64,000 nt of DNA, from contig NZ_JACMSF010000037.1 in the NCBI RefSeq assembly GCF_014257025.1, positions 1 to 64,000 on the forward strand. Reading direction: 5' to 3'. The notes beneath the pieces are model-generated. The model was not told the origin of the DNA. It did no database searches and was given only the letters and a program-made list of their open reading frames with translations. The DNA comes from Streptomyces cupreus (lineage in GTDB: Bacteria; Actinomycetota; Actinomycetes; Streptomycetales; Streptomycetaceae). This document shows, in pieces, positions 15,806-25,241 of this stretch (positions are counted from its first letter, which is position 1; the number at the start of each line of letters is the position of its first letter). Both the position numbers and the translations under genes were made by a program.

Positions 15806-16777
15806 ATGCACACCGTGGCGATCCTGGTCCTCGACGACGTGGTGCCGTTCGACATGGCTGCGCCCATGCAGGTGTTCGACTGGACGCGGCTGCCGGACGG
15901 CCGCCCCGCCTACCGGGTCCGCCTGTGCGCCGAGACCCCGGACGTGCGCGCCGACTGCGGCTTCGCGCTGCGGGTGGACCGGGGCCTGGAGGCGCTGGCC
16001 GACGCGGACACGATCATCGTGCCGGGCCGCGCCGAGGGAGCCCCGGCGCCCTCCGACCGGGTCGTGGCCGCGCTGCGCCGGGCCGCCGAGGCCGGTACCC
16101 GGATCGCGTCGGTGTGCGTGGGCGCGTTCGTGCTGGCCGAGGCCGGACTGCTGGACGGGCTGCGCGCCACCACCCACTGGGTCGCCGCCGACCTGCTGGC
16201 CCGCAGCTACCCGCAGATCGAGGTGGAACCGGATGTCCTGTACGTCGACAACGGCCAGATCCTCACCTCCGCCGGGGCCGCCGCCGCCCTGGACATGTGC
16301 CTGCACATGATCCGCCGCGACCTGGGCTCGGCCGTCGCCGCCAACGCGGCCCGGATGTCCGTGATGCCGCTCGAACGCGAGGGCGGACAGGCCCAGTTCA
16401 TCGTGCACGAACACCCCCCGGTCCCCCGCGGCTCGACCCTGGAGCCGCTGCTGGACTGGATCGAGGACCATCTGTCCGACGAGATCACCCTGGCGGCGAT
16501 GGCGTCCCGCTCGGGGATGAGCGAGCGCACCTTCAGCCGCCGCTTCCGCGAGCAGACCGGTACGACCCCCTTGCAGTGGCTGCTCCGGGCGCGGGTACGG
16601 CGGGCCCAGTACCTGCTGGAGAACAGCGACCACTCCGTCGAACGGATCGCCGGGCAGGCCGGTTTCGGCTCGCCCACCGCGTTCCGGGAGCGCTTCCGCA
16701 AGGTCGTCGGCACCACTCCGTACGCCTATCGCGCGGCCTTCCGGACCAAGGCGGCCGGAGCCGGGGCGGGTACCTGA
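15806..16777 (+). CDS. GlxA family (DJ-1/PfpI-AraC) transcriptional regulator
   Basis: 323 residues from ATG 15806 (a GTG three codons earlier is possible). The N-terminal DJ-1/PfpI-like domain (about 1-190) contains SVCVGAFVLAEAGLLDGLRA with the nucleophile-elbow cysteine. The C-terminal AraC double helix-turn-helix (about 215-315) includes FSRRFREQTGTTPLQWLL and IAGQAGFGSPTAFRERF. It is divergent from the membrane protein at 15157-15606. The effector is unknown. Confidence 0.9.
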   Translation: MHTVAILVLDDVVPFDMAAPMQVFDWTRLPDGRPAYRVRLCAETPDVRADCGFALRVDRGLEALADADTIIVPGRAEGAPAPSDRVVAALRRAAEAGTRIASVCVGAFVLAEAGLLDGLRATTHWVAADLLARSYPQIEVEPDVLYVDNGQILTSAGAAAALDMCLHMIRRDLGSAVAANAARMSVMPLEREGGQAQFIVHEHPPVPRGSTLEPLLDWIEDHLSDEITLAAMASRSGMSERTFSRRFREQTGTTPLQWLLRARVRRAQYLLENSDHSVERIAGQAGFGSPTAFRERFRKVVGTTPYAYRAAFRTKAAGAGAGT

Positions 16778-16877
16778 CGTCAGTTCGAGGGGGCCGGGTG
16801 AGAAATCACCCGAGTCCCGGGGCGCGTCGCGCCGTTGGACAAGGGGCATCCCCCCTCAGCACGGACGGTGTACGCCC

Positions 16878-17246
16878 ATGAACTGCTCAAGCCGCCTCCT
16901 CGGCGCCCTCTACGTCACCACCAGCTCCGGGCTCGCCTGGACCGCGGTCCTCGAATACCGGTACGGGCCGATGTGGGCCGCGTGTCTGTTCGCGGCCGCC
17001 AGCATCGTCCCCGTCATCGGGCTGGTGCGCGAGAGCGTGATCGGCGACCAGCGCCGCGCCCTGGCCGAATGGGGCCGACGGGCGGCGGCGCCCGTCCCGT
17101 CCGGCGCCGGACGGGACATGGACGCCGCCGAGGACATCGTGCGCGCCGAGCTCGACGGCGCGTGCTGCGAGCGCTGGTGGACGAGCCTCGGCAGCGACCA
17201 CGACCGGACCTGCCCGCACCGCATCCCGCGCAGCAGCGCGGCCTGA
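16878..17246 (+). CDS. Small membrane protein, conserved hypothetical
   Basis: 122 residues from ATG 16878. Two hydrophobic segments (about residues 7-25 and 30-50) are followed by a basic cytoplasmic tail with a C-terminal CC...C...H cluster (GACCERWW and RTCPHR) that could bind a metal. No clear ribosome-binding site was seen. It has typical Streptomyces third-position bias. Not recognised. Confidence 0.6.
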   Translation: MNCSSRLLGALYVTTSSGLAWTAVLEYRYGPMWAACLFAAASIVPVIGLVRESVIGDQRRALAEWGRRAAAPVPSGAGRDMDAAEDIVRAELDGACCERWWTSLGSDHDRTCPHRIPRSSAA

Positions 17247-17276
17247 CCGAGGCTCCGAACGGGCGGAACCGGTCCC

Positions 17277-19046
17277 TCAGGCGACCTGCCCGCTGTGCAG
17301 CGCCGTATAGGCGCCGCCCCGGTGCAGCAGCTCCTCGTGGGTGCCGATCTCCTCGATGCGGCCGTCGGCCATCACCACGATCCGGTCGGCGCCGCGCACG
17401 GTCGACAGCCGGTGCGCCACCACGAACGTGGTGCGTCCGCGCATCAGTCGGCCGAGCGCCTGCTGCACCAGCGCCTCCGAGCGGGTGTCCAGCGCGGAGG
17501 TCGCCTCGTCCAGGACCAGCACCCTGGGGTCCCGGATCAGGGCGCGGGCGATGGCCAGGCGCTGTCGCTGACCGCCGGAGAGCCGGGCTCCGCGCTCCCC
17601 CACCAGGGTGTCAAGGCCCTGCGGAAGACGGTCGACGAACTCCAGCGCGTTGGCGTCCCGCAGGGCCGCGCGCACGGTCTCCTCGTCGGCGTCGTCCATG
17701 CCGTAGGCGACGTTCTCGCGGACCGTGCCGTCGAACAGGATCGACTCCTGCGGGACGACCGACACGAACCGCCGATACGTGCGCAGGTCGAGGGTGTTCA
17801 TGTCGGTGCCGTCGAGCAGGACCCGGCCGGTGGTCGGGCGGATGAAGCCGATGACGAGGTTGAGCACGGTGGACTTGCCCGCTCCGGACGCGCCGACCAG
17901 GGCGATGGTCTCGCCCGGCGCCACCGAGAGGCTGAGGTCGCGGACCGCGGCCCTGCCGCCGCCGTCGTAGGCGTGGCCGACGCTCTCGAAGGCGACGGCG
18001 CCGCGCAGGGCGGTGAGTTCGGACTTGCCCTCGTTGTCCTCCAGCTCGGGCGCCTGGAGCACCTCGCCGACGGAGCGGACCGATTCGAGGCCCTTGGTGA
18101 TGACGGGGGCGAGGCCGGCGAGGGTGGTCGTGGAGTTGGTGAGCGTGGTCAGAAAGGCGCTGAGCATGACGACGTCGCCGGGGGTGACGCCCCAGACGCC
18201 GTAGTACGAGACCAGGGCCGCGCCGGCGAGAACCAGCACGCCGACCACGTTGAGGACCACCCAGGACAGCGAGCCGAAGCGGCCGTTGACCAGGTCCAGG
18301 CGCATCCCGGAGGTGAGCAGGCGGTGCAGGGTGCCGTCCATACGGCGCAGCGCCTTGCCCTCCAGGCCGTGGGCGCGGGTGACCGGGATGAGCCGGGTCA
18401 TCTCGGTCACGCGGGAGGAGAGGGTCTCGACCTCGTGGCGGAAGTGCTCGTTGTGGGTGCGCAGCCGGGCCCTGAGACGGGCGACGACAAGCGCGGCGGC
18501 GGGCACGACGACGAGGAAGACGGGCAGGAACTCCGGTGTGCGTACGGCGATGATGACGAGGCCGCCGATGAGTACGGTGCTCGCGCCGAGCCCCATCTCG
18601 GCGGTCTGCTGCACCATCTGCTCGACCGTCTCCACATCGCGTACGACCTTGGCCTGGAGCACGCCCGAGCTGACCCGCGAGTGGTAGCCGATGGAGAGTT
18701 GCTGCATCCGTGTGCACAGTGCGGAGCGCAGGGCGGTACCCATACGGCGGACGCTGCCGTAGAGCAGGCGGACGTAGAGGACGTGCAGGGGGTAGTTGAC
18801 CATCAGGATGAACATGATCAGGCCAGTGCTGAGCCAGAGGCGGTTGATCGGATGGTGTTCGACGACGGTGTCGATGATCTCCGCGGTCACCAGGGGCAGC
18901 AGCCAGATCGGGCTGTGCTTGACGGTGAACACGCCGACCGCTGCCGCGAGTCGGCGGCGGTCGGCGCGGAACAGGTAGGCGAGCGTGCGGACGGGGTGCT
19001 CGCCTCGATAGCGGTGGTCGAGCGGTCTTTCCAATGGCGAGGCCAC
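17277..19046 (-). CDS. ABC transporter, fused permease and ATP-binding protein
   Basis: 589 residues from GTG 19046 (GGAAGGAAC upstream). A six-helix type I exporter domain (about 35-320) is followed by an ATPase domain with Walker A GASGAGKST, signature LSGGQRQ, Walker B VLVLDEATSALD and switch histidine VVAHRLST. The half-transporter should homodimerise and export lipid, drug or peptide. It lies downstream of the aldo/keto reductase, but a stem-loop separates them. Confidence 0.92.
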   Translation of the reverse strand: MASPLERPLDHRYRGEHPVRTLAYLFRADRRRLAAAVGVFTVKHSPIWLLPLVTAEIIDTVVEHHPINRLWLSTGLIMFILMVNYPLHVLYVRLLYGSVRRMGTALRSALCTRMQQLSIGYHSRVSSGVLQAKVVRDVETVEQMVQQTAEMGLGASTVLIGGLVIIAVRTPEFLPVFLVVVPAAALVVARLRARLRTHNEHFRHEVETLSSRVTEMTRLIPVTRAHGLEGKALRRMDGTLHRLLTSGMRLDLVNGRFGSLSWVVLNVVGVLVLAGAALVSYYGVWGVTPGDVVMLSAFLTTLTNSTTTLAGLAPVITKGLESVRSVGEVLQAPELEDNEGKSELTALRGAVAFESVGHAYDGGGRAAVRDLSLSVAPGETIALVGASGAGKSTVLNLVIGFIRPTTGRVLLDGTDMNTLDLRTYRRFVSVVPQESILFDGTVRENVAYGMDDADEETVRAALRDANALEFVDRLPQGLDTLVGERGARLSGGQRQRLAIARALIRDPRVLVLDEATSALDTRSEALVQQALGRLMRGRTTFVVAHRLSTVRGADRIVVMADGRIEEIGTHEELLHRGGAYTALHSGQVA

Positions 19047-19080
19047 GGGCGGTGTTCCTTCCCAGGGTCCGGGGTGAGCT

Positions 19081-19107
19081 GTTGGGGGCAAGCGCTTTCT
19101 CCCCAAC
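19081..19107 (-). terminator. Stem-loop between aldo/keto reductase and ABC exporter genes
   Basis: GTTGGGG (19081-19087) pairs with CCCCAAC (19101-19107) around a 13-nt loop, 11 nt after the aldo/keto reductase stop on the minus strand. Confidence 0.55.
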
Positions 19108-19117
19108 TCTCCCGGAG

Positions 19118-19975
19118 CTACACCGCGTCCAGGGTGGCGATCTCGTCGACGGTCAGGGTGAGGTCGGCCGCGGCGACGGAGTCGCGGATCGTCTCCGGGC
19201 GGCTGGAGCCCGGGATGGGGATGACGACCGGCGACTTGGCGAGCATCCAGGCCAGGCAGACCCGCTGCGGGCTCACTCCGTGGGCCTCGGCGACGGTGGC
19301 GAAGGGGGCGTAGACGGAGCCCAGTTCACGGGCCCGGGAGATACCGCCGAGGGGGCTCCAGGGCAGGAACGCGATACCGAGTTCGTCGCACAGCTCCAGC
19401 TCGCGCTCACTGGAGCGGAAGGCCGGGGAGAACTGGTTCTGCACGGAGACCAGTCGGCCGCCGAGGATGCCGTTCGCCTGCTTGATCTGGCCGGGGTCGG
19501 CGTTGGAGATCCCCGCCATGCGGATCTTGCCCTCGTCCAGCAGGTCGCGGATCGCGCCGATGGAGTCGGCGTACGGCACGCGCGGGTCGGGACGGTGGAA
19601 CTGGTAGAGCCCGATGGCCTCGACGCCGAGCCGGCGCAGCGACGCCTCGCAGGCCCGCTTGAGGTGCTCGGGACTGCCGTCCCGGGTCCAGCTGCCGTCG
19701 CCGGGGCGCAGATGGCCGCCCTTGGTGGCGACCAGGACGTCGGAGCCCCGGTCGTGGGAGGCGAGGGCCTTGGCGATCAGGGTCTCGTTGTGGCCGACCT
19801 CGTTCGCGTCCCGGTGGTAGGAGTCCGCGGTGTCGATCAGGGTGACGCCGGCGTCGAGGGCGGCGTGCAGGGTGGCGAGGGAGCGGGCCTCGTCAGGGCG
19901 GCCCTCGATGGACATGGGCATTCCGCCCAGGCCGATGGCGCTGACGTCGATGTCACCGATGCGACGGGTGTGCAT
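19118..19975 (-). CDS. Aldo/keto reductase
   Basis: 285 residues. The catalytic tetrad is in place: Asp and Tyr in LIDTADSYH, Lys in VLVATKGGH and His in LYQFHRPDP. The NADPH-binding C-terminal PIPGSSRPETI is typical. ATG 19975 is preceded by GGAAGAGG. It should reduce an aldehyde or ketone with NADPH; the substrate cannot be predicted. Confidence 0.93.
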   Translation of the reverse strand: MHTRRIGDIDVSAIGLGGMPMSIEGRPDEARSLATLHAALDAGVTLIDTADSYHRDANEVGHNETLIAKALASHDRGSDVLVATKGGHLRPGDGSWTRDGSPEHLKRACEASLRRLGVEAIGLYQFHRPDPRVPYADSIGAIRDLLDEGKIRMAGISNADPGQIKQANGILGGRLVSVQNQFSPAFRSSERELELCDELGIAFLPWSPLGGISRARELGSVYAPFATVAEAHGVSPQRVCLAWMLAKSPVVIPIPGSSRPETIRDSVAAADLTLTVDEIATLDAV

Positions 19976-20100
19976 GGGGGCGTGACCTCTTCCGGCTCTC
20001 CCGCGCGGGATGCTGACGGGGGTCACTCCAGCCTGAGGGGCGGGTGGGTCACAGGTCCAATAGAGGATGGAGAACGCATTCATCGGTGGCGGCGCTGAAT

Positions 20101-20138
20101 CCCGGCCCGCGGCACCGCTACGGGCGCCGCGGGCCGGG
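20101..20138 (-). terminator. Terminator of the Liv-type ABC operon
   Basis: A perfect 13-bp inverted repeat (20101-20113 with 20126-20138) and a 12-nt loop, starting 11 nt after the stop of the substrate-binding protein gene on the minus strand. Confidence 0.75.
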
Positions 20139-20148
20139 TGACGTTCCG

Positions 20149-21417
20149 TCAGCCCTTCGAGGCCAGGTACTCCTCCACTCCGGGCGCCTCGTGCGCCTCC
20201 TCGACGTTCACCATGGCGCCGACCGCCTTGGCGTCGGGCTTGAGGACATAGGTGGACCGGCTCGCGGGCTGCGAGACGTCGGAGAAGTCCTGCGCGGAGC
20301 CGAGGCCGGCGTCGGCGTTCTTCTGCGAGCGGTGCGCCGCGACCACGTCCGCCCGGGCGAGGCTGCCCGCCTCGCAGGCCTTCTTCAGGTCGGCGCCCAT
20401 CAGTTGGGCGGCGTTGTAGCCGGAGAGCACCCCGGAGTCGACCAGCTGTCCCGGGAACTTCTTCTGGTAGGAGGCGACCATCTTCTTCACGCCGGGTATG
20501 TCCGCGCTGACGGCCGGGGCCGCGCTCACCACGTGCAGCATGGCCTCCAGGGCGGCCGCAGCGGGCGTCTTCATCAGCTGCGGCGCGTAGCCGGGGGCGT
20601 TGCTGACGACGGGGACCTTCAGCCCCCGGGAGGCGGCGACGCCGACCAGCGAGGCGGTCTGGGCGGGTCCGGCGCTGATCAGGATCGCCTTGACGTCCGC
20701 CTTGCGCAGCGCCGAGACCTGGGCGGACAGGTCGGTGTCGGTGGCCTTGATCTTCTGGTCCACGACCTTCAACCCCGCCTTCTTCGCGGCCCATTGCGAG
20801 CCTTCGAGGGCGTTGGCGCCGTAGTCGCCCTCGAAGTAGACGTGGCCGATCGTGTCGCCCTTCTTGAGGCCCTTGGTGCGGGTGAGGAAGTCGACGGCGG
20901 CGATCATGTCGACGTCGTACGTCGTGCCCAGCACCTGCACGGAGTCCTTGCCGAGCAGGGAGGCCGCCCAGGCCTGCGGGAAGGTGAGCACCTCGTCCCG
21001 TTCGATGTCGTCGAGCAGGGCGGCGACCACCGGCGATCCGATGACCTGGGGCAGCGCCACCACGTCCGGGGCGATGTCGGCGTAGGCGGTGACCGCCTTC
21101 TGCACGTCGTAGCCGTGGTCCTTGACGACGATCTCGACCTTGCGGCCGCAGATGCCGCCCTTGGCGTTGGTCTCGTCGGCCCACATCTGCTGGGCCTGCA
21201 CAATGCTCTTGCCGAGGGTGGCGTAGGGGCCCGTCAGATCGGTCAGGGCGCCGAGCTTGATGGTCTTGTCGGTGACCCCGGGCCCGGCCTTGACGCCGTC
21301 GGCGCCGTCCGCGGCGCTGTCGCCGTCCGCCTTGGAGCTGCAGCCGGTGCCCGCGAGGAGCAGGGCCGTCAGGGCGGCGGCCAGGACCGTCCTGGTGCGG
21401 TGCTTGGGGTGATTCAC
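20149..21417 (-). CDS. Branched-chain amino-acid-type ABC transporter, substrate-binding lipoprotein
   Basis: 422 residues from GTG 21417. The lipoprotein signal ends at the lipobox LLLAGTGC with Cys at about residue 26. The mature part is a type 1 periplasmic-binding fold (Peripla_BP_6): IKLGALTDLTGPYATLG, ICGRKVEIVVKDHGYD. It is encoded last in the operon, and its start overlaps the LivM-like stop (GTGA, 21414-21417). The ligand is uncertain; this family also takes aromatic acids, urea and amides. Confidence 0.92.
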   Translation of the reverse strand: MNHPKHRTRTVLAAALTALLLAGTGCSSKADGDSAADGADGVKAGPGVTDKTIKLGALTDLTGPYATLGKSIVQAQQMWADETNAKGGICGRKVEIVVKDHGYDVQKAVTAYADIAPDVVALPQVIGSPVVAALLDDIERDEVLTFPQAWAASLLGKDSVQVLGTTYDVDMIAAVDFLTRTKGLKKGDTIGHVYFEGDYGANALEGSQWAAKKAGLKVVDQKIKATDTDLSAQVSALRKADVKAILISAGPAQTASLVGVAASRGLKVPVVSNAPGYAPQLMKTPAAAALEAMLHVVSAAPAVSADIPGVKKMVASYQKKFPGQLVDSGVLSGYNAAQLMGADLKKACEAGSLARADVVAAHRSQKNADAGLGSAQDFSDVSQPASRSTYVLKPDAKAVGAMVNVEEAHEAPGVEEYLASKG

Positions 21418-22544
21418 GGTGTCGGCTCCTTGGCTCGTACAGCTGAGGCGGGTGGATGGGTCTCGGTGGCGGGGTCCGCGTCCTTGGGTGCTGACCGTCG
21501 GCGGTGGATCCGGGCGCGGGTGCGCCGGACCAGGCCGTGCAGTCCGTCGGGGGCGAAGAGCAGGATCAGGACGATCGCCGCTCCGTAGAGGTAGCGGGCC
21601 GCCTCGGTGGGGCCCACCGCTCCGTCGGTGGTGCCGGGGGCCGCCACCAGGGGCAGCTGATCGGCGTAGCGGGTCATCAGCAGGGGCAGCGCGGTGACGA
21701 AGACGGCGCCCGCGGTGGCTCCGGCGACCGAGCCGAGGCCACCGATGACGATCATGGCGAGGTAGTCGACGGAGAGGGCGAGGGAGAAGTAGTCCGGTAC
21801 GACCCGGCGGAAGGCGAGGGCGAGCATCACCCCGGCCAGACCGGCGTACATGGAGGAGACCACGAAGGCCGCCGAGCGGTAGCGGGCGACGTGCACGCCC
21901 ATCACCGCGGCCGCGGTCTCGCTGTCCCGCAGCGCCACCAGCGCCCGGCCGGGGCGTCCGCGGCGCAGGCCGCGGGCGGTGAACCAGGTGAGCGCGAACA
22001 GTGCGAGGCTCAGGTACCACAGCCGTTCCTCGGCTCCGAACGGCACGCCCAGCAGGGTGAGTTCGGGGTCGGAGGCGGTGAAGGTGAAGCCGCCGAGCTC
22101 CAAGGGCGGCACCGAGCGGCCGTTGAAGCCGCCGGTGATCGAGTCCGCGGTGAGCAGGACATGGTGGCCGAGGAAGACCAGGGCGAGGGTGGCGACGCCC
22201 AGGTAGATGCCGCGCACCCGGCCCGCGACGGGACTGAACAGTCCGCCGGCGGCCCCGGCGAGCAGTACCGCGAGGACGACGGCGACGGCGGGCGGCAGGC
22301 CCGGGCCGGGCTCCCCGGCCAGCCAGACGTAGCCGTAGGCGCCGACGGCGAGGAAGAAGGCGTGGCCGAGGGAGAGTTGGCCCGCGGTGCCGGACAGCAG
22401 CCCGAGGCCCACGGCGCCGACGGCGGCGGCCATGGAGAACAGGCCGATGCGCAGCCAGAAGGCGTCCAGGTAGAAGGGCAGGGCGCACAGCAGGACGACC
22501 AGCAGGACGGTCCAGGCGCGATAGCGGCGCAGCAGTTCAGACAC
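21414..22544 (-). CDS. ABC transporter permease, LivM type
   Basis: 376 residues from GTG 22544 with about ten hydrophobic helices. The LivM-type EAA loop includes ALRDSETAAAVMGVHVARYRS near residue 180, and GGLGSVAGATAGAVF follows. It pairs with the LivH-type permease encoded just upstream (8-bp overlap) to form the channel. Confidence 0.92.
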   Translation of the reverse strand: MSELLRRYRAWTVLLVVLLCALPFYLDAFWLRIGLFSMAAAVGAVGLGLLSGTAGQLSLGHAFFLAVGAYGYVWLAGEPGPGLPPAVAVVLAVLLAGAAGGLFSPVAGRVRGIYLGVATLALVFLGHHVLLTADSITGGFNGRSVPPLELGGFTFTASDPELTLLGVPFGAEERLWYLSLALFALTWFTARGLRRGRPGRALVALRDSETAAAVMGVHVARYRSAAFVVSSMYAGLAGVMLALAFRRVVPDYFSLALSVDYLAMIVIGGLGSVAGATAGAVFVTALPLLMTRYADQLPLVAAPGTTDGAVGPTEAARYLYGAAIVLILLFAPDGLHGLVRRTRARIHRRRSAPKDADPATETHPPASAVRAKEPTP

Positions 22545-23433
22545 GGGCTGCTCCCTTCGCTCCGAACAGCCCGTTGGGCCGTACGAGGAGGACGAGGACC
22601 ATCACGGCGTACGGCGCGACATCGCCGAACCCTTCGCCGAGGACGTGCAGTTCGGACTGGTATCCGGCGACGAGCGCCTCGGTCAGGCCGATCAGGAGGC
22701 TGCCGGCGAGGGCGCCGGGCGGCGAGGCCATGCCGCCGAGGATGGCGGCCGGGAAGGCCTTCAGGGCGATCTGTCCGGTCGTACGCTCAAGGCCGGGGGC
22801 CGGGAAGGCGGCGAGGAACACCGCGGCCAGCGCGGCGAGGGCGCCTGCCAGGCACCAGGCGAGGGTACGCATCCGCACCAGCCGTACGCCCATCAGCGCG
22901 GCCGCCTCCATGTCCTCCGCCGATGCCCGCAGCGCCAGGCCCCAGTTGGTGTACCGGAAGAGGGCGAACACGCCGGCGATGACGACGGTGGAGACCACGA
23001 TCGCGGCGAGTCGGCTGTCGGCGACGGTGATGGGTCCGAGGCCGCTGACCGAGTCGCCCCAGGGGTCGCCGAGGGTGAGCAGGTCGCCGCCGATGCGCCG
23101 GGACAGGTCGGTGAGGATGACGATGTCGACGCCGATGGTCACGATCGTCTGCACATGGGCGGAGTGCGCGTCCTGTCCGCCGACCTGGAGCAGGAACCGG
23201 TCCATGAGCCCGGCCACGGCCGCCGTCGCCAGCACGGCGACCGCGAGGGCGCCCGCGAATCCGAGGTCTTCGTGGAGTACGGCGGTGAGGTAGCCGCCGA
23301 GCAGGAGCAGGGAGCCGTGGGCGAAGTTGATGACGCCCGAGGCCTTGAAGATGATGACGAAGCCGAGGGCGACCAGGGCGTAGACCGAGCCCAGGGCGAG
23401 GCCGTTGAGGACGTTGTCGAGGAAGGTGGTCAT
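22537..23433 (-). CDS. ABC transporter permease, LivH type
   Basis: 298 residues. The N-terminus NVLNGLALGSVYALVALGF and the later NFAHGSLLLLGGYL are diagnostic of LivH permeases; the EAA-like ALRASAEDMEAAALMGV is near residue 175. ATG 23433 overlaps the LivG-type stop (ATGA, 23430-23433). It forms the membrane channel with the LivM-type subunit. Confidence 0.93.
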   Translation of the reverse strand: MTTFLDNVLNGLALGSVYALVALGFVIIFKASGVINFAHGSLLLLGGYLTAVLHEDLGFAGALAVAVLATAAVAGLMDRFLLQVGGQDAHSAHVQTIVTIGVDIVILTDLSRRIGGDLLTLGDPWGDSVSGLGPITVADSRLAAIVVSTVVIAGVFALFRYTNWGLALRASAEDMEAAALMGVRLVRMRTLAWCLAGALAALAAVFLAAFPAPGLERTTGQIALKAFPAAILGGMASPPGALAGSLLIGLTEALVAGYQSELHVLGEGFGDVAPYAVMVLVLLVRPNGLFGAKGAARV

Positions 23434-24230
23434 GCCGCGTCCTCCCCCGTGGCCTCGGTGCCGAGGTAGGCGCGCAGCACCTCGGGGTCACGGCGGACCT
23501 CGTCGGGGGTGCCGTGGGCGATGACCCGGCCGAAGTCGAGGACGGTGACCTCGTCGGCGAGCCGCATCACCAGGCCCATGTCGTGCTCCACCAGCACCAC
23601 GGACAGGCCGAGTTCGGCGCGCACGGCGCGGATCGTCTCGGCGGTGCGGGCCCGTTCGGCGGCGTTCATACCGGCCACGGGTTCGTCGAGCAGCAGCACA
23701 CTGGGCTCCAGACAGAGGGCGCGGGCGAACTCCACGCGTTTGCGGTCGCCGTAGGACAGCAGCGCGACCGGGGAGTCGAAGTGCGGTCCGAGGCCGACGA
23801 GTTCGGCGATCTCGCGGGCCCGGGCGAGGTGCTCGCGCTGTTCGCGCACGGCGCTCGGCAGACGCAGGGCGCTGGCGGTGAAGCCCGCGCGGGACAGGAT
23901 GTGCCGGCCGAGCATCAGGTTGTCGGCGACGGTTCCCTCGGTGGTGACGATGTTCTGGAAGGTGCGGGCCACACCGAGGGCGGCGATGCGGTGCGGGGCG
24001 AGGCGGGTCAGTTCGGTGTCGCCGAGGCGGACGGTGCCGGAGGCGGGGCGGTACAGGCCCGACAGGACGTTGAAGCAGGTGGACTTGCCGGCGCCGTTGG
24101 GCCCGATGATCGCGTGCACGGAGCCCGGGACGACCGTGAAGGACACGGTGTCCAGGGCGGTGAGTCCGGCGAACCGGACGGTGATGTCCCGTACGTCGAG
24201 CACGGGCGGTGCGGTGGTGCGGTCGTTCAC
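23430..24230 (-). CDS. ABC transporter ATP-binding protein, LivG type
   Basis: 266 residues. Walker A is GPNGAGKST. The LivG-type signature is the divergent LLSYGDRKRVEFARAL, and Walker B is VLLLDEPVAGMN. GTG 24230 overlaps the LivF-type stop (GTGA, 24227-24230). It energises import together with the LivF-type ATPase. Confidence 0.93.
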   Translation of the reverse strand: MNDRTTAPPVLDVRDITVRFAGLTALDTVSFTVVPGSVHAIIGPNGAGKSTCFNVLSGLYRPASGTVRLGDTELTRLAPHRIAALGVARTFQNIVTTEGTVADNLMLGRHILSRAGFTASALRLPSAVREQREHLARAREIAELVGLGPHFDSPVALLSYGDRKRVEFARALCLEPSVLLLDEPVAGMNAAERARTAETIRAVRAELGLSVVLVEHDMGLVMRLADEVTVLDFGRVIAHGTPDEVRRDPEVLRAYLGTEATGEDAA

Positions 24231-25009
24231 GCGGCCCCCTGACCGTCGGCGGTCTCGCCCAGGTACAGACGGCGTACGGCGTCGGTGCGGGCGAGTTCGT
24301 CGGCCGCCCCGGACAGCCGGATCTCGCCGACCTCCAGGACGTAGGCGCTGTCCGCAAGGGAGAGCGCCATGCCGGCGTTCTGTTCGACCAGGAGCACGGC
24401 GGTGCCCTGGGTGTTGATCTCCTTCACGACGTCGGCGATCCGGGCCACCATCTGCGGGGCGAGGCCCAGGGAGGGCTCGTCGAGCAGGAGCAGCTTCGGG
24501 GCCGCCATCAGGGCGCGGCCGATGGCGAGCATCTGCTGCTCGCCGCCGGACAGGAGCCCGGCGGCCTGGCCGGTCCGTTCCGCGAGCCGCGGGAACAGGG
24601 TGAACACCCGGTCGCGGGATTCGCGCACCAGGGCGGGGCTGCGGCGGCCGAGCCCGAGTCCGCCGGTGCGGAGGTTCTCGTCGACCGTCAGCCCGGCGAA
24701 CACGCGCCTGCCCTCCGGGACCTGGACGACCCCGGCGCGCACCGCGGCGACCGGGTCACGGCCGTCGAGTTCCGTCGCGCCGTAGCGGATGCGGCCCGCC
24801 GTGACCGCGCCGCGGTGCAGGCGCAGGGTGCCCGAGACCGCCCGCAACAGGGTCGTCTTGCCCGCGCCGTTGGCGCCGAGCAGGGCGACGACGCCGCCGT
24901 GCGGGACGGCCAGCGACACGGAGCGAAGGGCGGACAGGGCGCGGCCGTAGGTCACGTCGAGACCTTCGACGTGCAGGGCCGGCTCCTCGTCCGGTGGTGC
25001 TTCGGGCAT
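24227..25009 (-). CDS. ABC transporter ATP-binding protein, LivF type (first gene of operon)
   Basis: 260 residues. Walker A is GANGAGKTT, signature LLSGGEQQMLAIGRAL, and Walker B LLLLDEPSLGLAP. ATG 25009 was chosen because GAGGAG is 5 nt upstream; a GTG codon immediately before it is too close to the site. It opens the five-gene import operon. The 232 bp upstream are unusually G-rich on the plus strand, and no clear operator was seen. Confidence 0.92.
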   Translation of the reverse strand: MPEAPPDEEPALHVEGLDVTYGRALSALRSVSLAVPHGGVVALLGANGAGKTTLLRAVSGTLRLHRGAVTAGRIRYGATELDGRDPVAAVRAGVVQVPEGRRVFAGLTVDENLRTGGLGLGRRSPALVRESRDRVFTLFPRLAERTGQAAGLLSGGEQQMLAIGRALMAAPKLLLLDEPSLGLAPQMVARIADVVKEINTQGTAVLLVEQNAGMALSLADSAYVLEVGEIRLSGAADELARTDAVRRLYLGETADGQGAA

Positions 25010-25241
25010 CACGGCTCCTCGGATCCGTGCCGCGGGGGCACGGGGCTTCGGGGGAAGGGGAGCTCACGCAAGCACGGGCGCGGGCGCGCGGAACAGGGCT
25101 GGGGGCGGGGTCGCTGCGTGGTCCCAACCGGGGGCGCCGGGGTTTGTGCGGGTGCCCAGGGAGGCGGCGGCGGAGGGTTCCCTGACGGTGGGCGGGGGCA
25201 TGAGACGTCCGTTGTCAGTGGCGTGCGCTTCACTGTCCGTC

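Noticed and set aside
25010..25241. Very G-rich plus strand with runs of GGGG upstream of the Liv operon
   Set aside because: Could form G-quadruplexes, but such runs are common in this base composition and no spacing pattern stands out.
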